Assembly (NCBI RefSeq): GCF_921293095.1
Contig: NC_060246.1
Location: forward strand, 84,627,030 to 84,691,029
Origin: Ischnura elegans
Taxonomy: Eukaryota > Arthropoda > Insecta > Odonata > Coenagrionidae
Length of the DNA: 64,000 nt
Reading direction: 5' to 3'
The notes under the pieces were generated by a model, which saw only the letters and a program-made list of their open reading frames with translations, searched no databases and had not been told where the DNA came from. Position numbers and translations under genes: made by a program. Of the stretch, positions 25,801 to 37,800 are shown piece after piece; positions within the stretch are counted from its first letter, which is position 1; each line of letters starts with the position of its first letter.

Positions 25801-28800
25801 TGTGCATGCGCGACCCTAAACAACTATCTGAAAACCATGTCATGAATGGGCTCCTCAGGTGGAAAACGTAAACGGAGTGACGCCAGGTTTAACACTTTAA
25901 CTGCCACCGGGCCGATATATCAGCCTTTGCTGGTTGTGCGGAAACTGCCCGGGGCCGATTTATCGGCCCGAACTATTTCACTTTTTTGATTGCGCCCTTT
26001 TCAAAGGCTGTGGTGTATGTAAGCCCCCATAATCTATCAAAGTGGTGTGGTTATAAGGTGGAAATATATCTTAAGAATTGGGAAAATAATCTATACGTAT
26101 TAAATAAAATTAAGTTGCTAAAAAAATTTTAATCTGAAATGTTGCTAATTCAGGAAAATAGCCTTCGAAGCCTTTGTAGTACATCCCACCTGAAATGGGC
26201 TGGCAGTAAAAGGGTTAAATAAATAGTACTACTAGGAAGAAAACTGCGTAAACATAACAAATGAACACGTGATCAACACATCACTAAATAAAAAAGCCAC
26301 TCGGAGACCAGGCTTAGTCCCTTACAGACATGGTTGTGTACCCGTAAGACGATAGGGAAAAATTTTGGAGGGCACATTTTACGAAGAAGGCAGCTAGAGG
26401 AGAATCACGTAAGAAATAAAGCTATATACGAGCGATAAGTTTAATAGAATATCGATGAGGTGCTTAAATCGCGACGAAATTATATAGGAAAATAGATTTT
26501 AATCAATCGCATAGTAGCGCACGCATTGTATTTCAACCATGACGCTGGTTTGATAGTTGGGGGTCGAGATGATCCGCAGACAGACTAAGCCACGGGCGTG
26601 CGAGATTCCTAAATTCTGGGTTGGATAGCTCCCTTCCCCAGCCTTACTGCATCGCGAGGAATTTAATAGAGGGTTTTCCAAGGCCCCAACCAGATTTAAA
26701 CCCGGGACCCTTAGAAATTAGGCATATATCCCAAAGGAAAATGGTCTACTCACAAGAAAGAAGTGTCATTAAAGTAAAAGTTAACATTATTTCGATCATC
26801 AACCATCATTGAAATCAAACGAAAAACTTATGATTATTTAGAATACAATTTAGTCCATTGCGTTGGATTTGTTTAATAAATGTAACTAACATTTCTCATT
26901 CATTTATGCTTTCAGAAATTCTACAACTGGTCACCTACGATGCTTTTATGATGTTTATCGAGTGAGTAAAGGCGATCCTCTGATAGTCACACCCATATCT
27001 ACTGATGAAAACAGTATCCATAAGGATATATCTATGTGCCCATTCAGGAAAACCCTTGGGCAGTTGACAGAAGCTGAGAATACGGTAAGTCAAGCAATTA
27101 CACGTGGAAAAATAGTATGGGATAAAGGTCAGGTGACTCCAAGAGATAATTTAAGGATTAAAATCATTATATTATCATTAAATATTAGTGGATCCGCGTT
27201 TGAAATTCCGGTATGACAATTAATTGTGAAGAATATATCCTTCCTCCACAGCGTAATAGCATAAATATGTACAACATCATCAAAATTTGACCACGTATAA
27301 AAAAAACAAATCTAACGTAAATTAAAGACGAAATCATCGATCAGTATTACAAATTAATGATTATTACAATGCTTGAAAACATTTTATTTTCAAACATATC
27401 GGTACGTCTGCATGGATAATTTTTAGCACTGGAATGCAACGGAAATCTTCAGAAAAATCTGTTTTACGATATTTGGTTCGAATTCCGTAGAAACGCAAGC
27501 CAAAAAAGTAAACATCTCTCTTCAATGGTCTTGTATAAACAGTTGATAAATTGGAGGAGTGGCCGAGCTGTTCGCTGAATCACCATTGGCTAATAAATAC
27601 GTGAAATGGGGGAGATCGGCATCCGGTAATATTGCCGTTATATTTCGCCAACAATGAATCGCCAATAACGCAAAGTTAAACGCGAAAAAGGGGTCTTGGT
27701 GTATTTTTTTATATAGAAGAAAATAGTTTTATATTTCAAAGCAACAGAGTTATGCAGGAATATTTCTCGGGTTTCCCACCGGGTGTCGTATCGGGTTGTA
27801 GTTCCCAACGTTTCCATGACTAAGTCCGTCATCGTCATCAGGGGTTAATTAAGATTAACCCCTGATGACGATCGATGATTTCGTCTTTAATTAAGATTAA
27901 CCCCTGATGACGATGACGGACTTAGTCATGGAAACGTTGGGAACTACAACCCGATACGACACCCGGTGGGAAACCCGAGAAATATTCCTGCAGAGCATAC
28001 GCCGGGAAAAACTCAGATTCTACAACAGAGTTATTTTTTTAATTGTGCGAATAAAATAGCTACATCAAGACCGTATTATGCCGTACATTTTATTTCTTCG
28101 ATAATTTTACGCCATCATATTAAAGACTTTTAAGGTGCAGACACTCCCCTGAAAATCGCTTTAATTCCCCTCCCAGAAAATTGCTTTAATTCCAATCATC
28201 TGAGTTCAGGGCTCAATTTGAAAGCAATTTTCGATCACAGATTTCTCCGCCATTTCCATCATTAGAATAAATCCATAGTATAGATGAATGCGTGAGTTCC
28301 TGAACGTTTGCGCAGTGAATACGCAATGAATGAGATTTACGGGCAAAGGCGGGTTTAGAGGCATGGGGGCAGGTGCCCCCCAGAGACGCCGTAAAAAAAT
28401 AGACAAGATTTTCAATACGGTTATCATTACATTCGTTTTGTTTTTATTTTTTACGGAGCCTTAATAATTTCATTTCATTTTAATGACTTTCATATTAAAA
28501 TAAAGAAAATATTTCGCATAGTAATTGTTGTATGTTTTTTAAAATCTCAAATGCAAGAAGACCGTTTGCCTGTCAGGCCTTGTGCCCCCCCAGAAAAAAT
28601 TCTGGATCCTGCCTTGTTTACGGATTCCACATTTAGTCGAGTAATAAAAATATGTGCTACATAACATTTTTGGACGATTAACAAGGAAAAATAAGTCTTT
28701 ATATTAACAAAATTAATAGCAAGTGTCAAAAATAATTGAAACGGTTTAACTTGAATGAATAATATTTATAAATAATTAATAATGGAGTATTTCAAAGGAG

Positions 28801-31800
28801 TGTTTTGTTTTAATTTAGGATCCAGCTAGATTAAAGTCCCTCAAAAATATTTGTGCCACAGGTAAATTGGAATGGACAACTAAAAAAATTATCTTCTGAT
28901 TATATTTTAGGTGTTTATGATCAAAAATATCGCATCAAAAGTATTATCAAAAACTTATCCTTGTAGGGAATCCTTACCCAGACGAATGACACGAAATGTT
29001 ACATTCTAAATACACCACGAGATCTGCAACCTACTAGCGTGCGACGCAGTAATTTTCAAGGGGACACACTAACTGCAGGATCAGTTGTAAGTATGAATAA
29101 ATTAACCTCTCGTAGCATTGTCTATTCCGCACAGCTTTATTCGGCACAACCTCTACCGGTCTGTCCACTATGCATTTCCTACATGGATTGCAACCTAAGT
29201 TAGTACATATGTGCATACCAATTCCCCAACCCTATAGTGCTTCTTTCGGTTGAGTCCGATGCGTCATTTTCTCATCAACGTTCGTTACGTCACGTCATGA
29301 CTTCTGAGATTTTATATCCTGCCGGGTAGACAAACCTCTTGACACGCTCAAAGAGAAAACAAAAATCCAATATGATCATGAAATAAAAGTTCCAATTTTC
29401 CCATTTCTCTGGGTAGTATCCTTCCCGAGCATTTCCGGGTGGCCTGCTAGTATATTAATATATCAATAGTATTTCCCTCTTTTTGAGAAATTTCATCTTG
29501 CGGCAATAAGAGGAAATTATAGAGAGTATTATGAAGATGTGATTTTGTGGAAAAATCACATCTAAAATCACTAAAATCCTATGAAAAAACCAGTTCTAAG
29601 TTATAACCTCAACTTTTAAAGATCGTAAAGTAGCTTTTAATTAAAATTATACTGTTATAGATTACGGAACCCCAACTGTTTACCGGAATGCATGATATGG
29701 AGAAGAGGCATATCGATACATGGACTAAAATAAATTACTTCGTCGTGGAGGATATGTCTTTGGATTTAAATTTTACGTAAGTAAACCATTAGCTGATGAA
29801 AGTATCTTTCCAGGGAATGAATTTATTCGCGTAACATATATGGATAGTGTGTATTTGAAATCATATTATGTATAAAAACTCTAGTTTACTTACATGGAAA
29901 AACAATTTTTACTGAAGCTAGGCATAAATGTTTCAGGCTCAATATACAACAATATAACAACTGGGGATATCAAACCAATGGGTCTTTCGATGGGTTGGTT
30001 GGTGCATTGCAGCGACAGGAGGTAGACCTTGGAGCAACAGGAATGCTATTCAAGGCAGACAGAATGATGGTAATGGACTATATAGGAGAAACTTATCATT
30101 TCAGGTAAATTATTCGCTTTCGTTGTTCAACGGCTCAGTAAAATAAGAATCATGCAAAAATTTGCATGAATTACGGATAAATTAATGGAGAGTCCAGTTA
30201 GTGTTCACTTCGTGGACTCCGCTCTTAAAGGAGCTTATTAATTAAAAATAGATAATATGAAAAATACAGGGTATTAATATTATTTCCCATTATGATTTTC
30301 AATAAGAGTCTCCATATTCGGCTCGAACGAGAATCAATTCAATAATATCAAGATCAAAAACCAATTCAGCTAAGTGTATTTAATCACTTTCATGGCTATT
30401 CAGTTATCGTAGAAAATATTCACCTTAGCGCCAATTAAAATAATGTTTTTTTTTACAGAGCTACCATCTTGTTTCGACAGCCATCATTAGCCAGTGTTAC
30501 AAACATTTTCCTGCAACCATTTAGCAGTGGTGTTTGGATGTGTGCTTTGATTATGTTTTCCATAAAAGTGGTAGCACTCACAGTCGAAATGAAACTTGAA
30601 TGGCAATGTCAGAAAGACGGAAATTGCCGCAAGATGAGGCACTTGAAACCGAAGAAAGATCCCAACGACTGGGGTGAGGTTGTAATGATGGTAATCGGAG
30701 CCGTTTGCCAACAAGGTAAGCATTCTATCCTCGAATCGGAAGTAAATTGTCTCCTTAAATAGGAATTTTGAGTGCCTGAAATTTGACGTTTACCTGCAGG
30801 CCATAAATAACGATATCTTAAGAGCCCTAACATTCTTAAATCCCCGAAATTAAAATTTTTTGCCGTTGAATTGAGTTTATAACCACAGAATGTGAAATTC
30901 ATGGATGATTTTAAAGCAAAGTATATAGTAAATTAGCCCTTTTGCTTCCAGCTCATTTGGAGAAGAATGTGCGATTAAACCGAGGCTGTTTTCAACATGT
31001 TTGCCAAATTTCAAGGTATCGATTATTTTTAGACTTCAATTCATTCGATGCATTTAGATTTTTATATTACTTTTAAATTTTAAGTAATCGGCTTATGGCA
31101 GCATTTAGGCATCCAGCGAGGGCCGTTATGTCACCTCGTTGGCAGTGGAAGAATACAATTTGAATCAAAGAGAACATTAATTACCGCAAAAGTGATTTGG
31201 TCGCAATCAGAGATGGATCGAAAAAAATAAAGGGGTGGCCGCCGATCGATAAATATACACCTAACTTTTGATTCGAATATTTATATCCATCAGTACGATT
31301 CTGAACGTCATATCTCTATCCTTGCTTTCTCCGCTTCGGTCATTGCCCATGCCTCACTTCCGTATAGGAGCATACTCCAAATGTAGGTTCTTATAAGTTG
31401 TTTCTTTACTTCCATATTTAAGTTTCCCGCTGTAAGCAAGTCTCTCTTTTGGTGGAATGGTCTCTTCGCGTGGGCTATTCTGCTGAAGATTTCTTTCTTG
31501 CTTCTCCCGTCACTAGTTATCTTGCCTCCCAAACAACCGAATTCATCTACCTCGAGCAGTTTTTGCTTCCCTATTTTAATGCTAGTCTTGACTTCTTTTC
31601 TTCTGCTGCATACTAATATCTTGGTTTTCTTCGTGCTTATTTTCAGTCGATATTTACCCTTATTAACCAGAATATATTTTTCAAATCCTCAGTTTCTGCT
31701 ACAACGGCTATTTCATCGGCAAATCTTAGCATGCTATTTATTTCTCTACGGATTTCCACTCCCAATGCCTTTTTCTTTGATTTCATTTGTGTATATATTG

Positions 31801-34800
31801 TGTATATACCTAAAAATGGAAAAGATTTTTTAACACTCGGTTTCTTGAGAGATACTCCACCTACAAGATAATCTATCACTTTAGATATGAGCATAAATTT
31901 TCATGAATGTTATTATCATTAGCTATCATTGCTTCTTTTCATTTCAGGATTCTATTCACCTCCTTCATCACTGTCAGCTAGAATTACTTTCTTGGTGCTA
32001 TGGATGGCAAGTCTTTTCCTGTTTACATCATATGCGGCTAATGTGGTGGCCTTATTGCAGACACCATCGCATCTGGTCCAGTCTTTATCTGACTTGATAA
32101 AAGTTCCCATGGAAGTAGGAATCCAAGACGTTATTTACAACCGAGTATACTTTAGAGTAAGTTTAGCCATTCATATAACATAAATACGAAATGTATATAG
32201 GGCAAAAATAATATTGCTTTAATGCTGCTAACTCAATGGTATGCATTATTTTCTATTAAGGAAACCACTGATTCCCTGGCAAAGGAGTTATATCATACAA
32301 AAATTGAACCATATCATGAAAGAGCTTACTACAACGCAGTTGAAGGGATGCAGCGTGTTCAGAAAGGACTGTTTGCATTTCAGGTATTTCAACGGAAAAG
32401 ATAGTAACTAGATACTCGTTGTATTGCATATGTATAAAATTGTTTAGACCATGATTGTCATTGGATATTATTCATTTGATCAGGCCCATGCTTGATCCCT
32501 TCTTAAGGCGATGGATGGCCATAGCCAGAGGGCGCCAGCACTATGCAGGGGGAGGACTACTATGTGTGTCTGGGGGTGTGGAATATAATAAATAAATTTT
32601 GAAAATTTAATAATTGCCCTCTTGAGATTGAATCCAATCTTACCATATTGAATTATATCAATTTTAATAATTATTTTCTTTACTCGAGACGATGTTCATT
32701 ATGCTGTTAAATGAGACATCATTGAAATCAAGTAAACTGCTCAATTCTGACTCTCTGAATTATTCTGACTGTAAAATTTGTCAGTTTTGTTGGAGTACAC
32801 GCTATTAACAAAATGAGTTCTTTTTTTGTTTGTGTATAATGCGGTTGCAGCGCCTGGGTGGGGTTCGGAAAGGCGTTGCCAAAGTTGCGTTTATGTTTGA
32901 TGTAACTGTTTTTCTTTTGTTCTTGTCGTAGGCCCCTTGCACACACACCGATTTTGGACGGCCGGCAAAATATCGTCCGTCCACATTCCAATAGTTAACC
33001 ATTGGATGGCATGGGAGCTTAGACACACACCGACCACGCGCCGGCACCGGCAAAATGCCGGTTAGCTGCCGGCCATTGTCGCTGTGGATCGCCGGCGCTG
33101 GCTCTAAAACATAGCAACTCATCTCAATCAACAATCGGATCTCGACCAATCCGGCTCCTCCTAACGCTGGGCTTCAACGGTCTTTTCGAATTTTCTATCA
33201 GTAGCCGTGAGAATGGGTAGCGAGTCGGTACCCGAAACGTCGGCGCTCTTAAATAATCTAACCCGCGCGGTATCCCGAGAAGATTTTTCTAAAGTTGTTC
33301 GCCGGGAAAGTGTAAAATCTTATATAGCAACTCATCGTTTGACCGGTAAAAATCCGGCGTGTGTGCAAGCATCGCTTCGCCGGTAAAATATCGGCCGGTA
33401 TTTCACCGGCCGTCCAAAATCGGTGTGTGTGCAAGGGGCCTAAGTGTACGTTATAACCTCTTGTGAATAAAAGTTTTTTTCCTGCGTGTGCTAACAAGTT
33501 TCGGAACATGAGGGCGCCAAAGATTTCCAGGCTGGAGGGCACACCGGGATACGCTCTAGTGTCCCGGCGGCCCAGCACGGGCCTGCATTTTATGTGGAAT
33601 AAATTAGAGAAATTGAAAACGAAATCATGGCCCTACTTAAGAAGTATTTATAATGTTATACTAAATATTATCATAAGCAATACTTAGATTAATATTTAAA
33701 AATTTTCAACGAATTATAATGCAAATCAGGATAACTTAACATCGTTACGCAGTAGAAAATTTGGGTCAGGAAGTCTTTTCCTTTGAACAAAAGGTAGCAG
33801 CAGGTAAAAGGTTAGCATTGGCTGGATTGTGCTTACGATCGTAGCAACCACATTTGAAATTTTTCATATTTCTTCAATGAATGCCCCCGTATATTCGCCA
33901 CAGTGTGTTACGGCAACAACTCCTTAATAAAATCCGTCAAGATAATTTGCGGCATCGTCACACTCTGTCATAGAACGCAAGCCCCCGTCCAAGTATCGAA
34001 ATGGAGTCGCAATTTTTCGTACTGAATGAGGTAAAACAAGAATTCTCCACCAAATGTTTATCGATATTGTTTTTCTTAAGTATAAAAATAAAAAAAAACA
34101 TTTTAAAATTAATGTAGGTAAGTACTGAAAAAATGTTAGCTCTAATTAATTGCTTCTGAACGAGAACCTGCGAACACTGCGTAAATATTTTGTTACTATT
34201 ATAATAACATCAAATATTAGTAAGACTAACGAAGAAAGACGCACTTGGTGTGAATTTTGGTGCATCTGAGGCGTTCGAGAGAGGAGCGGGGAGGGGACGC
34301 CGGCGGCCTTCACCCAAAATCCATTTGGTCACAGCTATCGGACAATACCGGAATAGAAGCGTAAGTTCCCACACCTTCATAGCCACTCGAGAGGCGTCTT
34401 TATAGACCGTAGGCTCCTTTCCTGCGTTCGCGGATCTAAAAATATTTCATCACCTCTCTAAAAGTTGGTAACATCGATTTGTTTAACGCCGACGAGGCGC
34501 CAAATAACGGACAAGTCGTATCACTACACATCCTTTTTTACCTTCTAACATATTTCGATTTATATTATCAAAGATGAACGCCCTCCCAGCAGCACACGCG
34601 GGATGAATTTTGCTGCATTTGAGGCGTGGGAGGGGGAGAAGCGAGTGTGGAGGGGACGGGATCGGCTTGCTGCTCTTGTATCCGCGACGCTGCGTGGGCG
34701 TTGGAATATTTTCTTCGCGGACGCGGACTCAAATTAGGCATTTTGTGGCTAAACGGTGGCAGATACGTCAAAATGATATCTATTAGACATGCCTCTGTTT

Positions 34801-37800
34801 TTTACAATAATATATCTAATCGATATCCACGGTAGATGTCTATTAGATAACTATTTATCTATGTGTAGATATCTATTAGATATCTAATAGATGTTTATTT
34901 TCTGTGTGGGTTATAACTTATGGACGCCCACCAAAGAATAAAATTATAAGCTAAATATTAAAGACGTAAAAATTTTTTACTGAAAATTAGGGGCCGCAAG
35001 ATTTCCGGGTTGTCCTCCACGTGGATTCATCTCAATGACGTCAGCTCGCCGGCGTTGCTGGAGGCGTCTTCAGGTTTGAAGTGCTTAATTCATCCATCGA
35101 AAATCCACGGAAATTTGTAACTCGGTTTGGTAGAGAATTTGGTAGAGAATTATTTTTGTGCACTGAGAGAACAGGTTTGGATGCTACACCCTAAACCCTT
35201 TTGGGCGGGGAGGTTTGGGTGCGCCATCAAGAATCATGCGACGTCAGAACTAACTCTTTGGATGTGAGAACCAAAGGCAAAGAATGTCACACCAAACACT
35301 GGTTCTACAAATGGGGATATTTATTTTTCCACCCACGCACATTACAATATGTTGAATTATGTGATAATAGATATGTATTATGACAACTACAGAGCTAGGT
35401 TTTCTCATTTTTTAGTTGCACTGTTAGAAATGGGTTGAAAAAGAACAATATTAAAGTGTAGTGGGGCTGAATAGGAGGGAGGAAGGGGTAGGGGCGCAAT
35501 CCTTTGGGCAGGTCATCTAAACTTTTCATTCGGCATCCAAACATTGTTCTGACGAGCTACCCAACGCTTTGGTTCTCACACCCAAAGTACTCGTCCATCT
35601 TCTTTGGATGTAGCAACCAAAGGAGTAGTTGGAACATCCAACTCCTCATCACCCATTCCCTTTGGGTGACACAACCAAATGTATGGACAAGTCCTTTCCT
35701 TCACCTCAGCTTTGGGTGTGACACCCAAACCTACGATTCTCATATCCAAAGTGTTTTTTCAGTGTGGGAAATATGCTGACACGTCATTCGCAATGGAAAA
35801 AAGTGACCTTTTCTAATTTATGAACTCCACTCAGAGTGTATTTGCATCAAAAAACATTTTTCAGATAAATAACCGCTGAAAAAATCGTACCTCATACGCA
35901 TCATTTAATTGTTCCGTGTTTCAGGTGGAACACACTATTGGATACAAAGTCATCAGCGAAACGTTTACAGTAGAAGAGAAATGTGGGTTGGGAAATGTAG
36001 AACTTATCCGCACACCTCTACTGGGAATTCCAATCGCCCGAGACTCTCCATACAAGGAGATACTATCCCAGAAGTAAGTATGTTGAAATTAAAAAAACTT
36101 TGTGTTTCCACTTTCTTTACTTGGGGATGGATTACTCTTAGTAATCATTGCCCACTGGCTAGTCCGCCGTTATTTCCCAAAAACTTCAATTCCGTTTGCA
36201 GGCCATGGGCATTTTGAAATAAAAAAAACATTATGATTCCACTTTCTTTACTTGGGGATTACTATTAGTAACCATTGTCCACTGGCTAGTACGCCGTTAT
36301 TTCCCAAAAACTTTAATTCTGTATGCAGGCCATGGGCATGTTAATCACCTTATTTGCAAAACGACCGTGTTTCCTATATTTGAGGCGCAATTTATATTTC
36401 AATCGAAATTTAAATATTATTCTATGCGCCAATAACACTAAATTTAATTTGAATAAATTAGTTTTATAATTAATACTTGTTTCATTTTTACGTGTACTGT
36501 CGCTACAGCTACCGCAGAAGAAAAATGACCCGACTACTTCACAAAAACCTGTGTCTAGGATTAGGTTATCTCGTTAATTATATGTTGTGCATCGTTAATT
36601 ATATGTTGTATATGTATGTCGATGTTTTTGCCAAAATAATGAATGAATGAGAAGGCTGATGAAATGTTCCAAGAATGTGACACAGGGCTAATTCTAGTAG
36701 CGGATGTTGAACAGCAAGATTATTGATCTCTGCATTTCTTCAGGGTTCCCTTCAGCGTCAGCTTGTTTGTGGACAGTCCACAAACAAGCTGATGCGGAAG
36801 GGAACCCTGAAGAAATGCAGAGATCAAACCATCGCATCGCCGCGGAAACCTACGTTCTAACAGCAAGATTATTGGTATGCTACAGTATTTGGAGGTGGCC
36901 ACCGACAGCGGAGATTCTTTTCTCCATAGCGAAATTGTCTCACGGCTGACAATGAGCTTAAAGCCACCTAGTACGTCCACCGGGTTGCGGATGGTGGGTC
37001 GACCTCTAGATATATAGGTAAGCTCCGAGATAAGCGAGTATACTCGTCGAACAAAAAGCGACGACGTTCTGAGGAAGTAGTGGTCTATCCTTGGGTGAGG
37101 AAGACCATTTAAATGATACCGGAATCTGTGAAGATGCCGTGACGTAGCGACTGGAGGCCGCCAACAATTGCCTCGCATCACACGGGGGAGAGGGCAGCCG
37201 CTCTCCTTCACATGTGTGAAGGCGGAGACCGGGAAAGTAATGAAGAAGTCCTAAGAAGAGTAAGAGAGGGGAGAAGGCTCACGAAAACCTTGACAAGAAG
37301 ACGGAACAACCTTATAAGTCATATCTTGAGACATGATGGCCCGATGAAGACAATCGTCGAGGGACAAGTAGATGGCAAGAATGGAAAGGAAGACCTCGAA
37401 CAAAATGTATGGAGCGAGTAATGAAGGATGCACGTAGGTGTGAAAAGATTAGCTGATAGGGGAATCGAGTGGAGAGCTGCGTCAAACCAATCCTATGATT
37501 GCAGACCAGTGATGATGATGATGAACGGAATGGTCGGCAGGAAAGGGTGGAAGGAAACCCAGCGTCGGCATTTGCCTAGTCTTAAAGAAAGACGCCAAGT
37601 GGGCTACAATAGGGTGGTTTCCTACTAATTTTTTTATTGCATAAATCGAAAGATTATTACTCCTGGAGTACGTATTTCACGCTTTTAGATTTTTAAATGA
37701 CGATATCTATTTTTCGCGATTAAATGAAAAGTGAACATTTTCAAGCGCGCGAAAACGCGACGGCTAAGTATGAATGCCGGGAAAACTCCGTGTGACGTCG

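Noticed and set aside
28819-28861. Possible extra receptor exon (DPARLKSLKNICAT) with good acceptor and GTAAAT donor
   Set aside because: It would end in phase 1, while exon 4 ends and exon 5 begins in phase 0, so including it breaks the frame.
36720-37211. 163-codon minus-strand open stretch
   Set aside because: It runs across the 50-bp hairpin and shows no domain; openness is explained by the palindrome and LINE-adjacent sequence.
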